DNA of 64,000 nucleotides. Source: SIG607 sp045605385 (GTDB lineage Bacteria; Bacillota; Clostridia; Oscillospirales; Acutalibacteraceae). The stretch's first letter is position 1; each line of letters starts with the position of its first letter. Shown one piece after another: positions 8,266 through 17,538 of the stretch. Location of the stretch: NCBI GenBank assembly GCA_045605385.1, contig JAZUPW010000002.1:11805-75804 (forward strand). The letters are read 5' to 3'. Both the position numbers and the translations under genes were made by a program. The notes beneath the pieces are model-generated. The model had not been told where the DNA came from. It ran no database searches and was given only the letters and a program-made list of their open reading frames with translations.

Positions 8266-8987
8266 AGTATATCCTCCTTAAACAGCACGGGACCTTCCTT
8301 ACAGATTCTCTTGTTTCCCGTTACGGTTTTACAAGAACAACCCATACAAGCGCCGAATCCGCAACCCATACGTTCTTCAAAACTGAACTGTCCTGAAGTT
8401 TTGGCGGTGTTATAAACCGCTTTTAACATAGGTTCGGGACCGCAAGTATAAAAATAACTGTAATCAACGCCGCAAAGAACATCAGTAACAAAACCCTTCG
8501 TTCCGTAACTGCCGTCTACGGTGGTTACATAAACTTCTGCGCCAAGATTTTTAAATTCGTTTTCGTAAAAAATTTCTTCTTTTGTGTTAAAACCTAAAAT
8601 CACGCTTACTTTTTTGCCGTTTTCTATAAGTTTTTTAGCAAGCATATATAGCGGTGGAACGCCAACTCCGCCGCCAATTAAAACGGGATTTTCACCTGCA
8701 AAAGACATATCGTAACCGTTGCCAAGCCCTGTTAATACGTCTAATTTTTCGCCGTTTTCCATTTTGCTCATAACTTCGGTGCCTTTGCCTACAACTTTAT
8801 AAACAAGGGTAAGTATTCCGTTTTCGCAGTCGCACACCGAAATAGGACGGCGCAAATATAAACCTTCAATAAGAATATTAACAAACTGGCCCGTTTTAAT
8901 ATTAGCTGTATCACCTGCAAGCACCATTTTATAAACGGTGCTTGTTAGCGCTACATTTTCTTTTATTTCAAAAACTGTTTGTTTCAT
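8253..8987 (-). CDS. pyrK: Dihydroorotate dehydrogenase B, electron transfer subunit
   Basis: Carries FAD and a [2Fe-2S] cluster and passes electrons from PyrD to NAD+. The 244-residue protein has the FAD-binding LRRPISVCD motif (about 48-56), the GGGVGVPPLY pyridine-nucleotide loop, and a C-terminal ferredoxin-like cysteine set in GCGFGACMGCSCKT plus a further Cys in RICKEGP. It lies ten bases after carB and overlaps pyrD, the usual arrangement of the two subunits. Confidence 0.95.
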   Translation of the reverse strand: MKQTVFEIKENVALTSTVYKMVLAGDTANIKTGQFVNILIEGLYLRRPISVCDCENGILTLVYKVVGKGTEVMSKMENGEKLDVLTGLGNGYDMSFAGENPVLIGGGVGVPPLYMLAKKLIENGKKVSVILGFNTKEEIFYENEFKNLGAEVYVTTVDGSYGTKGFVTDVLCGVDYSYFYTCGPEPMLKAVYNTAKTSGQFSFEERMGCGFGACMGCSCKTVTGNKRICKEGPVLFKEDILWKN

Positions 8988-8997
8988 TTATACTTCC

Positions 8998-11900
8998 TCA
9001 CGCATCAATTGTGGAAACGCAAAGTGTGGTTTCTTCAAGAACGTCAAGCAATACTCTTACGGTATCAAGCGCAGTAAACATTGTAATATTGTTTTCCGTA
9101 GCAAGTTTTCTTATTTCAAAACCGTCACTAACCGTTCCGTGAGAACTCATATCTCTTGTGTTAATAACGTAAGCAATATGGCCCTGACGAAGCGCAGTTG
9201 CTATATCTTCATTACCTTCGCTTATTTTACCGTGAACGTGAGTGCGAATTCCGTTGGCTTTAAGGAATTCTGCCGTACCCTTTGTAGCTTCAATGTTAAA
9301 GCCCAAGTTGTAGAAACGGCGTATAAGTTCTAATGCTTCCTGTTTGTCTTTATCGGCAATTGTTGCGAAAACAGTACCGTAGTTCTGAAGTTTCATACCC
9401 GACGCCTGAAGCGCTTTATAAAGCGCACGGTTTAACTTATCGTCATAACCAATTGCTTCGCCTGTGGATTTCATTTCGGGTGAAAGGTAAGCATCTAAGC
9501 CGTGTATTTTATTGAAAGAGAACACAGGAACTTTTACGTACCAACGTTTTTTCTCTTCGGGATAAATTTCAAATATTCCCTGTTCTTTAAGGCTCTTGCC
9601 CATAATAACTTCGGTAGCAATATCGGCAAGGCTGTAGCCTGTTGCTTTAGAAAGGAAGGGTACTGTACGGCTGGAACGCGGATTAACTTCAATAATAAAC
9701 ACTTCATCGTTTTCGTCTACAATAAACTGAATATTGAAAAGTCCGATAATGCCTATACCAATGCCCAACTTTTTAGCATACTGAAGAATTGTGCCTTTAA
9801 CCTTATTTGAAATACTGAAAGTGGGGTAAACGCTTATAGAGTCACCGCTGTGAATACCCGTTCTTTCAACAAGTTCCATAATACCCGGAACAAATACGTC
9901 TCTGCCGTCACAAATCGCATCGATTTCAACTTCTTTACCCTGAATATACTTATCTACAAGCACAGGTCTGTCTTCATCTAATTCAGTGGCGGTTTTAAGA
10001 TAATGACGAAGTTGTTCTTCGCTTGTTACTATTTGCATTGCTCTGCCGCCCAAAACGAAAGAGGGGCGTACAAGCACAGGGTATCCTATTTCCTTGGCAG
10101 CAGCAACGCCGTCTTCAATTTTGGTAACGGCTTTGCCTTTAGGCTGCGGAATTTGAAGTTCAGAAAGCAACTTTTCAAATGCATCGCGGTTTTCTGCGCG
10201 GTCAATTGCCTGACAGTCGGTGCCTATTATTTTAACGCCGCGGTCATAAAGAGGCTGAGCAAGGTTTATAGCGGTTTGTCCGCCAAGCGAAGCAATTACG
10301 CCCTCGGGCTTTTCAAACTCTATAATGTTCATAACGTCTTCGGTACAAAGAGGTTCAAAATAAAGTTTATCGGCTGTTGTGTAATCGGTAGAAACGGTTT
10401 CGGGGTTATTGTTTATAATAATAGCCTCGTAACCCGATTTTTTAATGGTGGTAACGGCGTGAACGGTAGAATAGTCGAACTCTACACCCTGACCTATACG
10501 GATTGGTCCTGCGCCTAAAACAATAATTTTCTTTTTATCGGTAAGGCGGGACTTATTTTCATCGGTATAAGAAGAATAGAAATAAGGAATATACGCATCG
10601 GTATGAAGAGTATCTACCATTTTATAAACGGGCATAATGCCGTTATTCTTTCTTAGCGCAAATACTTCGGTTTCGGGCATTCCCCAGAGTTTTGAAATAA
10701 AGAAATCGCCAAATCCCATCTTCTTTGCCGCTTTTAATACTTCAATATCACCCTTATTTTCTTTAAGGGATTTTTCCATATCTACAATTTCTTTAAGCGC
10801 TATTAAGAAGTATTCGGTTATCTTGGTTTTTTCGTGAAGTTCCGCTGTGGAAACACCAAGTCTTAAAAGTTCTGTAACGGCAAAAATTGTGTCGTCTTTA
10901 AAATCCGAAATATAACTGAAAAGTTCTTCTTTTGATTTATTATCAAACTTGGGCAAATGGAAGTGCATTGCGCCTGTTTCAAGGCATCTTACCGATTTAA
11001 GTAAACATTCGCAAAGGTTAGAGCCTATGCCCATAACTTCGCCCGTTGCTTTCATTTGAGTACCCAGTTTGTTAGATGCGGTTGCAAATTTATCAAATGG
11101 GAAACGCGGAAGTTTTGCAACAATGTAATCAAGACTGGGCTGTTTTGCCGCAGTTGTGTTTGCAAGAGTGATATCGGAAAGTTCCATACCAACAGCAATT
11201 TTTGCGGTTACTCGCGCAATTGGGTATCCACTTGCCTTTGAAGCAAGTGCCGAAGAACGTGAAACGCGCGGATTTACTTCTATAAGGTAATATTCACTCG
11301 TTTCGGGATTAAGCGCAAACTGAACGTTGCAGCCGCCTTCAATTTTAAGTTCGCGGATAAGTTTAATTGCGCTGTCGTTAAGCATTTTTAAATCTTTATC
11401 GTTTAAAGTAAGAATAGGAGCAACAACTATTGAGTCGCCGGTGTGAACACCTACGGGGTCAACGTTTTCCATTCCGCAAATGGTAATAACGTTATCTTTA
11501 GAGTCACGCATCATTTCAAATTCAATTTCTTTGTAACCCTTAACGCTTTTTTCAATAAGAACCTGATGAACGGGCGAAAGTTTAAATGCATTTACACCAA
11601 TTTCAAGCAATTCTTTTTCATTATAAGCAAACCCGCCGCCTGTACCGCCTAAAGTAAAAGCAGGGCGCAAAACAACGGGGTAGCCTATTTCTTCTGCGGC
11701 TTTTTTTGCTTCTTCAAGATTATAGGTTATTTGCGAAGGAATTACAGGCTCACCAATGCGCAAACAAAGTTCTTTAAACATTTCGCGGTCTTCTGCAAGT
11801 TCAATACTTTCTGAAGAAGTACCAAGCAGTTCAACGCCGCATTCCTTTAAAACGCCCTTCTTTTCAAGTTGCATTGCAAGGTTTAAGCCTGTTTGTCCGC

Positions 11901-12171
11901 CAATACCCGGTATAATTGCGTTTGGTCTTTCATAGCGAAGTATTTTTGCAACGTATTCAAGAGTAAGCGGTTCCATATATACTTTATCGGCAATAGAAGT
12001 ATCGGTCATAATGGTTGCGGGGTTAGAGTTACAAAGCACAACTTCGTAACCTTCTTCCTTTAACGCAAGACACGCCTGTGTTCCCGCGTAGTCAAATTCT
12101 GCCGCTTGTCCTATTACTATAGGACCCGAGCCGATAATCATAATTTTCTTTAAGTCTGTTCTTTTAGCCAT
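8998..12171 (-). CDS. carB: Carbamoyl-phosphate synthase, large subunit
   Basis: Makes carbamoyl phosphate from bicarbonate, ammonia and two ATP. The 1057 residues hold the duplicated ATP-grasp halves, each opening with a G-x-GP-x-x-IGQ motif (IGSGPIVIGQ and LGAGPIRIGQ), and a C-terminal MGS-like allosteric domain from about residue 930. Length is normal for the family. I start at ATG 12171, which has GGAGGAAG upstream; a longer frame would run into the end of pyrC. The glutaminase subunit gene carA, normally adjacent, is not here; pyrC abuts carB directly. Confidence 0.96.
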   Translation of the reverse strand: MAKRTDLKKIMIIGSGPIVIGQAAEFDYAGTQACLALKEEGYEVVLCNSNPATIMTDTSIADKVYMEPLTLEYVAKILRYERPNAIIPGIGGQTGLNLAMQLEKKGVLKECGVELLGTSSESIELAEDREMFKELCLRIGEPVIPSQITYNLEEAKKAAEEIGYPVVLRPAFTLGGTGGGFAYNEKELLEIGVNAFKLSPVHQVLIEKSVKGYKEIEFEMMRDSKDNVITICGMENVDPVGVHTGDSIVVAPILTLNDKDLKMLNDSAIKLIRELKIEGGCNVQFALNPETSEYYLIEVNPRVSRSSALASKASGYPIARVTAKIAVGMELSDITLANTTAAKQPSLDYIVAKLPRFPFDKFATASNKLGTQMKATGEVMGIGSNLCECLLKSVRCLETGAMHFHLPKFDNKSKEELFSYISDFKDDTIFAVTELLRLGVSTAELHEKTKITEYFLIALKEIVDMEKSLKENKGDIEVLKAAKKMGFGDFFISKLWGMPETEVFALRKNNGIMPVYKMVDTLHTDAYIPYFYSSYTDENKSRLTDKKKIIVLGAGPIRIGQGVEFDYSTVHAVTTIKKSGYEAIIINNNPETVSTDYTTADKLYFEPLCTEDVMNIIEFEKPEGVIASLGGQTAINLAQPLYDRGVKIIGTDCQAIDRAENRDAFEKLLSELQIPQPKGKAVTKIEDGVAAAKEIGYPVLVRPSFVLGGRAMQIVTSEEQLRHYLKTATELDEDRPVLVDKYIQGKEVEIDAICDGRDVFVPGIMELVERTGIHSGDSISVYPTFSISNKVKGTILQYAKKLGIGIGIIGLFNIQFIVDENDEVFIIEVNPRSSRTVPFLSKATGYSLADIATEVIMGKSLKEQGIFEIYPEEKKRWYVKVPVFSFNKIHGLDAYLSPEMKSTGEAIGYDDKLNRALYKALQASGMKLQNYGTVFATIADKDKQEALELIRRFYNLGFNIEATKGTAEFLKANGIRTHVHGKISEGNEDIATALRQGHIAYVINTRDMSSHGTVSDGFEIRKLATENNITMFTALDTVRVLLDVLEETTLCVSTIDA

Positions 12172-12172
12172 T

Positions 12173-13381
12173 TTATTCTTCCTCCGTTTTACTGTACACA
12201 ATTTTTCCGTTTATTACTGTTGCTATACATTCACCGAAAACCTTTTTGCCTTTAAAGGGGGTTGCTTTACCCATACTTTTAAAGTTTTCGGGATTAATTA
12301 CGTATTCTTTGTCAAGATTCCATATACAATAACTGTTTGTGTTTATATTAAAGCGTTTCCGCGGGTTAAAACTTAACAGTTCAATAAGCCGTTCAAGTGT
12401 TATAACGCCCGTTTTAACAAGGTCGGTATAAAGTACGCTGAAAGCGGTTTCAAGACCTACAACACCGAAAGCGCTTTTTTCAAGCCCTTTTGATTTCTCT
12501 TCGGCGCTGTGCGGCGCGTGATCGGTTGCTATCATATCTATAGTACCGTCTATTATGCCCTTTACAAGCGCTTCTCTGTCTTCTTTACCTCTAAGCGGAG
12601 GATTCATTTTAAATCTGCCGTCTTCTTTTAAACAACTGTCATCCATAACAAGGTAATGAGGCCCTGTTTCGCAGGTAATATTAACGCCCTGCGCTTTAGC
12701 ATTTCTTATAAGTTCAACGCTTTCTTTACAGGAAATGTGGCAAACGTGGTAAGCGCAGCCCGTTTCTTTAACAAGTTCTATATCTCTTTTTATCTGTTCA
12801 TACTCACTTGCGGAACAAATGCCTTTATGGTTGTGTTTTTTGGCATATTCGCCATCGTGAATGTAGCCGCCTTTTAAAAGTTCGTTTACTTCGCAGTGGG
12901 CAACTATCATTTTATTAAGTTCTTTTGCCTTTAACATAGCCTTTCGCATAAGGTCTTCGTTTTGAACGCCTCTGCCGTCATCTGAAAAAGCAATACTCTT
13001 TTGGCTTAAGGCTTCCATATCGCTTAAAGTTTCGCCCTTTTGCCCCACCGTAATTGAAGCGTAAGGATAAACGTTTATAACGGCATCTTTTTCTATTATG
13101 CTTAGTTGTTCGTTTAAATGCTCTGCGCTATCGGGCACGGGGTTTAAATTAGGCATTGTACAAACATCGGTATATCCTCCTGCCGCCGCGCTTAAAGAAC
13201 CCGTTTTTATGGTTTCTTTATAAGAAAATCCCGGTTCGCGAAAATGAACGTGCACATCGCAAAAACCGGGAAAAACAACATAAGATTTATCAGAAGAGAA
13301 AAAGACACCAGAACCGCTTTCAATACTTGTTTTGGCGGCGTTATACAACTCTTTTAATTTGTTGTTATCAAAGTGTGTCAT
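12173..13381 (-). CDS. pyrC: Dihydroorotase
   Basis: A zinc amidohydrolase that cyclises carbamoyl aspartate. The 402-residue class I-type protein shows the metal-binding HVHFREPG motif near the N terminus, a histidine in AHCE, a second in CHISC and the catalytic Asp in IATDHAPHS. I place the start at ATG 13381, behind AAAGGA; a TTG six codons upstream falls on the edge of the attenuator. It is the first gene after the PyrR attenuator. Confidence 0.94.
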   Translation of the reverse strand: MTHFDNNKLKELYNAAKTSIESGSGVFFSSDKSYVVFPGFCDVHVHFREPGFSYKETIKTGSLSAAAGGYTDVCTMPNLNPVPDSAEHLNEQLSIIEKDAVINVYPYASITVGQKGETLSDMEALSQKSIAFSDDGRGVQNEDLMRKAMLKAKELNKMIVAHCEVNELLKGGYIHDGEYAKKHNHKGICSASEYEQIKRDIELVKETGCAYHVCHISCKESVELIRNAKAQGVNITCETGPHYLVMDDSCLKEDGRFKMNPPLRGKEDREALVKGIIDGTIDMIATDHAPHSAEEKSKGLEKSAFGVVGLETAFSVLYTDLVKTGVITLERLIELLSFNPRKRFNINTNSYCIWNLDKEYVINPENFKSMGKATPFKGKKVFGECIATVINGKIVYSKTEEE

Positions 13382-13395
13382 AGCGTTCCTTTCTA

Positions 13396-13490
13396 ACAAA
13401 AAAGTCTTGCCGTATTCGGCAAGACTTCAGCACAACAATACACACACGGCGCACCGAGTGTAGCTTTATCTTGCCGACCTCACGGGATCG
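13396..13490 (-). promoter_or_regulatory. PyrR-dependent attenuator of the pyr operon
   Basis: Reading the minus strand, the leader first contains a PyrR-binding loop, GATCCCGTGAGGTC (about 13490-13477). It matches the known consensus ARUCCNGNGAGGYU. An intrinsic terminator follows with arms CGGCAAGACTT / AAGTCTTGCCG (13402-13427) and a T-run. The sequence CGGCAAGA just after the PyrR loop can pair with the first terminator arm to make an antiterminator. PyrR with UMP would favour termination. Confidence 0.85.
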
Positions 13491-13516
13491 AACTTAAAGA
13501 TTCTTAAACTTGAAAT

Positions 13517-13545
13517 ATTATATCACTTTATATATTTTTTGTCAA
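13517..13545 (-). promoter_or_regulatory. Consensus sigma-A promoter of the pyr operon
   Basis: TTGACA (13545-13540), 17 bases, TATAAT (13522-13517) on the minus strand, a perfect match. The start near 13510 gives a leader of about 130 nt that contains the attenuator. Confidence 0.85.
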
Positions 13546-13565
13546 TGGAAAACAATGATATTTTT

Positions 13566-14114
13566 TTAATTTTTTTCGCATATATAAACCGCCGTTTCGG
13601 TATCTATATTCTGCACTAGAACCGAAATTTTTTCGTTTTTGGAAGAAGGTACGTTTTTGCCTATATAATCAGGTCTTATAGGAAGTTCACGGTGACCGCG
13701 GTCTACAAGTACGGCAAGTTGTAACACACTTGGTCTGCCCGAAGCAAACACGGCTTCAATTGCGGCGCGTGTAGTTCTGCCCGTGTAAATAACGTCATCT
13801 ACCAATATAACGGTTTTATTGTTAATATCACAGGGAATATGGCATTCGCCCGACATAAGACTTTTCTGATCTTCACTTAAATCATCGCGATGGCGGGTTA
13901 TATCGAGATAACCGACAGGCAGACTTACGCCTTCTATACGCTTTAAGTTTTCGGCAATTTTTTCTGCCAAGGGCAAACCCCTTGTTTTAATGCCTAAAAT
14001 ACATATATTTTCTACGCCCTTATTACGTTCTATAATTTCGTGAGAAATACGGGCTAATGCGCGTGACACCGCAATGTCGTCCATTATTTTGGTTTTTCTT
14101 TTAAAATCACTCAT
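13566..14114 (-). CDS. pyrR: PyrR bifunctional regulator / uracil phosphoribosyltransferase
   Basis: An RNA-binding attenuation protein that also has weak UPRTase activity. The 182-residue protein carries the PRPP-binding motif VILVDDVIYTGRTTRAA and an N-terminal MDDIAVSRALARISHEI helix typical of PyrR. It sits directly upstream of the attenuated pyr transcript but is read from the promoter of the preceding membrane-protein gene, so it appears not to be under its own attenuator. The gap to the upstream gene is two bases. Confidence 0.93.
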   Translation of the reverse strand: MSDFKRKTKIMDDIAVSRALARISHEIIERNKGVENICILGIKTRGLPLAEKIAENLKRIEGVSLPVGYLDITRHRDDLSEDQKSLMSGECHIPCDINNKTVILVDDVIYTGRTTRAAIEAVFASGRPSVLQLAVLVDRGHRELPIRPDYIGKNVPSSKNEKISVLVQNIDTETAVYICEKN

Positions 14115-14116
14115 AT

Positions 14117-14746
14117 TTATTCAGTTAAGTTAATATTTTCTTCGCCGTTAAGTATAGGTTCACTTTGAGCAGTTTCTGCTTCGGCAGAAAATTCGGCATT
14201 CTGCATTTCGGCTTCTTCCATATCAAGCTTTTTAAGCTTTTTGTACGCATCAATGCCAATAGCAAGAGAATAAATAACCCAAGCGTGGAAAAGAATATCC
14301 ATAATCATTGAAGAGTTTATTCCGTTAAACAAGAACATAATTGCCGTATCAAAACTAAAGAAAACAAGGGCAAAAATAAGCCAACCGTTCTTTTCTTTTT
14401 TTATTAACAGCCAACTTATAAAATAAAGCAAAATAATAACAAATGCAACCGCTATTATTATATAGAACAAAGAAGAACTTACAAACGGCATATCAGGGTA
14501 GTATTCTGCGTAAAATTCGCTTGGATATTTACCGCAATAGAACATTCCTAAATCTACTAAGAAGTAAGGAACGTAGGCAGAAAACAAGAAATATGTGTTT
14601 GCGTTTGTAACAAGTAAAATAACGTTTATAAGTGTAAAAGCAACAACAAGCAACAAATTGCCCTTTGCGCCGTTATACTTGTTTTCAAGACGCTGACGCG
14701 GTGAAAGATTTACCGCCTGCTGATTATTTTTGAATAATTTTGCCAT
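14117..14746 (-). CDS. Hypothetical integral membrane protein
   Basis: I do not recognise this 209-residue protein. The N-terminal ~30 residues are basic (PRQRLENKYNGAKG). Four or five hydrophobic segments follow at about 31-52, 57-75, 90-117, 124-142 and 147-166, with a cytoplasm-type acidic tail (many Glu, Ala) at 175-209. The ATG lies after a GGGGG ribosome site. It is the first gene of a two-gene unit with pyrR, but there is no sequence sign that it transports pyrimidines; that idea would rest on position only. Confidence 0.7.
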   Translation of the reverse strand: MAKLFKNNQQAVNLSPRQRLENKYNGAKGNLLLVVAFTLINVILLVTNANTYFLFSAYVPYFLVDLGMFYCGKYPSEFYAEYYPDMPFVSSSLFYIIIAVAFVIILLYFISWLLIKKEKNGWLIFALVFFSFDTAIMFLFNGINSSMIMDILFHAWVIYSLAIGIDAYKKLKKLDMEEAEMQNAEFSAEAETAQSEPILNGEENINLTE

Positions 14747-14774
14747 AAAAAATCCCCCTTTGGTTTATAAATTT

Positions 14775-14803
14775 ATAATACATTAATCCGCACTTTTTGT
14801 CAA
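14775..14803 (-). promoter_or_regulatory. Promoter for the membrane protein-pyrR unit
   Basis: TTGACA (14803-14798), a 17-base spacer and TATTAT (14780-14775) on the minus strand. Confidence 0.8.
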
Positions 14804-14804
14804 T

Positions 14805-14845
14805 AAAAAAGAGAAAGCAAAGACAGTGTTAATCCTTGCTTTCTC
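14805..14845 (-). terminator. Terminator after the fuculose aldolase gene
   Basis: On the minus strand GAGAAAGCAA (14845-14836) pairs with TTGCTTTCTC (14820-14811) and is followed by six T. It ends the sugar transcript just before the pyrR-unit promoter. Confidence 0.8.
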
Positions 14846-14851
14846 CTGTGA

Positions 14852-15529
14852 TTAGTTGTAATGCTTATAACCGGGGTGTTTGCCTGTTACGCCGTAGTAA
14901 TTTTCGCGCAGATACAAAAGTTTATCTATTTGTTCTTTTTCTATTTCTTTAGCGCCGCCCAAAAGATGCGCGGTAAGTGAAATTTTCGCAAAAAGTTCTA
15001 ATGTTTCCATTCTGTAGTAAGCGGTTATAAGGTCACAGCCAACGGTTAATGCGCCGTGATTTTGCAGTAACATAACGTCGTGTTCGGCAAGATAGGGCGC
15101 AATAGCATTGGGCACTTCATCGGTAGAGGGTGTGCCGTAAGGGGTTAGCGGAATAGAGCCTATGGCAATTACGGTTTCTATCATTGAATATTCGTCTAAA
15201 CTTTTTCCTGCAACCGCAAAGCCTGTTGCTGTGGGCGGATGAGCGTGTACTACCGCGCCTACGTCTTCGCGTTCTTTATAACAGCGAAGATGCATTTTTA
15301 TTTCGCTTGAAGGTTTATAGGGAGCGCCGTCTAAAACCTCGCCTTTATCGTTAATAATAACTAACTTTTCGGGAGTAATAAAACTTTTGCTAATGCCTGT
15401 AGGCGTTGCCATAAAGTTGCCGTCGGGCAGTTTTACACTTACGTTACCATCGTTTGCAGCAACCCAACCTAATTGCCACATTTTATGACAGACGTCGCAT
15501 ATTTGTTCTCTAATTTCCTGATACTGCAT
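14852..15529 (-). CDS. Class II aldolase, likely L-fuculose-1-phosphate aldolase
   Basis: A 225-residue zinc aldolase of the FucA/AraD family that splits a ketose phosphate into DHAP and an aldehyde. Family marks are NDGNVSVKLPDG near the N terminus, the PTGISKS phosphate site, the acidic SSEIKMH segment and the metal ligands in HAHPP, with a further His in LLQNHGA. Fuculose phosphate is the likely substrate because of the size and FucA-like N terminus, but rhamnulose or other sugar phosphates cannot be excluded. It has its own promoter, downstream of the nagA-nagB unit. Confidence 0.82.
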   Translation of the reverse strand: MQYQEIREQICDVCHKMWQLGWVAANDGNVSVKLPDGNFMATPTGISKSFITPEKLVIINDKGEVLDGAPYKPSSEIKMHLRCYKEREDVGAVVHAHPPTATGFAVAGKSLDEYSMIETVIAIGSIPLTPYGTPSTDEVPNAIAPYLAEHDVMLLQNHGALTVGCDLITAYYRMETLELFAKISLTAHLLGGAKEIEKEQIDKLLYLRENYYGVTGKHPGYKHYN

Positions 15530-15553
15530 AATTCTTCTTACCTTTCATATCAC

Positions 15554-15596
15554 ACAAGTGTAATTATTTTATATAATAAAAAATCACGCTTGTCAA
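15554..15596 (-). promoter_or_regulatory. Promoter with flanking near-inverted repeats, fuculose aldolase gene
   Basis: TTGACA (15596-15591), 17 bases, TATAAA (15573-15568) on the minus strand. The near-palindromic pair ACAAGTGTAATT (15554-15565) and AATCACGCTTGT (15582-15593) matches at 10 of 12 positions and brackets the -10 box. This is suggestive of a repressor operator, for example a DeoR-type one. Confidence 0.6.
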
Positions 15597-15634
15597 TACA
15601 CAAAGGTTGCAAATAGGTGCATTTTTGTAAAGTT

Positions 15635-16369
15635 TTACCAAACAATAGGAAGTTCTAAAAGTTTTGCAGAATCGGCATCTACGTAAAGGGTAAAGTTTTC
15701 GTGGGTTTTAAGCATTGTTGCAGGAATATTGTTTGTTAACGTATTGCTTAAGGTATCGTAAACAGCCTTTGCCTTTACACCGTAAGGAACGCAGGAAACA
15801 ATGTTTTTGCACTTCATTATCTGCTTAACCGACATAGAAACAGCCTGTTTCGGAACGTCGTCTACAGTATCGAACCAACCTTCGCCAACCTGCTGCTGTT
15901 TGCAGGTATCGTTAAGGTTAACAACAATATAAGAGTCTTCGGTATCAAAGTTTGCAGGGGGATCGTTAAACGCAATATGAGCATTTTCACCAATACCAAT
16001 AAGGCCAACGTCAATTTCACTTTTTCTTATTTCATTTGTAAGATATTCAATGTTTTCTTTTGTGCCTTCAACAAAATAAGCCTTCTTTAAATTAACCTTG
16101 GTTGTGAATTTTTCCTTTAAATATTTACGGAAGGAAGCAATATGTGTTTCGGGAAGGTCAACGTATTCATCAAGGTGGAACATTTCAACCTTGCTCCAAT
16201 CAACGTCTTCATTTACAAGCGCGGCAATTGTATCAAACTGTGAAGCGCCTGTGGAAAGCACTATTCTGGCATTTCCTTTTTCTTTAATTGCTTCGTTTAT
16301 AAGTTGCGCTGTAAGTTTTGCGGCGCTTTTGCCTAATTCATAGCGGTCTTTACAAATTCTGAGTTCCAT
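15635..16369 (-). CDS. nagB: Glucosamine-6-phosphate deaminase
   Basis: Converts glucosamine-6-phosphate to fructose-6-phosphate and ammonia. The 244-residue protein shows the phosphate loop LSTGASQF, the FHLDEYVDL catalytic region (Asp general base) and GIGENAHIAFNDPP. It begins two bases after the nagA stop, so the two are one translational unit that takes N-acetylglucosamine-6-phosphate into glycolysis. Confidence 0.92.
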   Translation of the reverse strand: MELRICKDRYELGKSAAKLTAQLINEAIKEKGNARIVLSTGASQFDTIAALVNEDVDWSKVEMFHLDEYVDLPETHIASFRKYLKEKFTTKVNLKKAYFVEGTKENIEYLTNEIRKSEIDVGLIGIGENAHIAFNDPPANFDTEDSYIVVNLNDTCKQQQVGEGWFDTVDDVPKQAVSMSVKQIMKCKNIVSCVPYGVKAKAVYDTLSNTLTNNIPATMLKTHENFTLYVDADSAKLLELPIVW

Positions 16370-16371
16370 AA

Positions 16372-17538
16372 TTATATCTCCTTTTTTCCGTTTACAATAA
16401 CGGATTTAATATTAATGTTTTCATCGAATATTACTATATCGGCATCATAGCCTTCTGCAATTTTTCCTTTTGTGTTAAGGTTTAATATTCTTGCAGGGGT
16501 TTCGGTTATCATTTTTATTGCATCGGCAATATTTATTCCAACCTCTTTAACAAGTGTTCTTACCAACCTGTCAGCCGTAGCAACACTTCCTGCAAAAGAA
16601 GTTCTGTCGTAAAGCTTTGCAATACCGTCTTCAATAATACAAGGGGTTTCTTCACCTTTTCTGCCTAAAAACGATTCTTTTAAATCAGTTCCCGCCGCAC
16701 GCATGGCATCGGTCACAAGGCAGATATTATTTGGTGTTTTATACTTAATAATTATTTTAAGAAGTTCAGGCGGTAAATGTTTACCGTCGGCTATAACTTC
16801 TGCATCTATATCGTCAAAATAATATGCCGATTCAATTATGCCCAGTACCCTTTCGCCGTTTTTTCGGGTAATTGTAGACATAGATGAATAAAGATGCGTT
16901 AAGTGGCGAAGTCCTTCGTTGTACACAGCCTTTACGTCGGCAAAGGTAGCCTCGCTATGGGCAATTGAAGGAACAATACCCGCAGAAATAAGCGCCTTGC
17001 AAAACTTTGTTGCGCCTTCAAGTTCGGGTGCAAAACTCCACTTTTTTATAATACTTCCGTATTCTTTTATAATTTCGCCGTATTCTTTTTCTTCGGGCGC
17101 TTTTATATAATTGGGATTCTGCGCGCCGCTTTGAGAAAGCGCAAAATACGGGCCTTCCAAATGCGCGCCTATTATATTTGCCTTACATTCCTTATTTAGC
17201 ATTACCTCTTTTAAATCGCTTAAAAAGGTTATAAGGGTGTCAAAAGAACAGGCAAGAGTTGTGGGAAGAAGCGAAGTTGTGCCGTGGGCAAGATGCGTAT
17301 GCGCCGCTTCAATTATAGGCTGTTTTCCGCCATCTAAAAAGTCTGCGCCGCCGCCGCCGTGAAGATGCGTATCTATAAACCCTGCCGAAACGTATAAACC
17401 CTCGGCGTTTATAACTTCATCATAAGGCAATTCGGTATTTATTGCAGTTATTTTACCGTCACGGTAGTAAAGGTCGGCTTTTTTACAAACGCCGCCGCTT
17501 ACAACCGTACCGCCTTTTATTTTTACGGTATTATTCAT
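16372..17538 (-). CDS. nagA: N-acetylglucosamine-6-phosphate deacetylase
   Basis: A metal amidohydrolase that removes the acetyl group before NagB acts. The 388-residue protein shows GFIDTHLHGGGG near the N terminus, the metal ligand Glu in HLEGPYF, His in AHSEATF and HLTHLYSSMS, and the catalytic Asp in LVTDAM. The start codon overlaps the end of the upstream oxidoreductase gene by eight bases. Confidence 0.93.
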   Translation of the reverse strand: MNNTVKIKGGTVVSGGVCKKADLYYRDGKITAINTELPYDEVINAEGLYVSAGFIDTHLHGGGGADFLDGGKQPIIEAAHTHLAHGTTSLLPTTLACSFDTLITFLSDLKEVMLNKECKANIIGAHLEGPYFALSQSGAQNPNYIKAPEEKEYGEIIKEYGSIIKKWSFAPELEGATKFCKALISAGIVPSIAHSEATFADVKAVYNEGLRHLTHLYSSMSTITRKNGERVLGIIESAYYFDDIDAEVIADGKHLPPELLKIIIKYKTPNNICLVTDAMRAAGTDLKESFLGRKGEETPCIIEDGIAKLYDRTSFAGSVATADRLVRTLVKEVGINIADAIKMITETPARILNLNTKGKIAEGYDADIVIFDENINIKSVIVNGKKEI

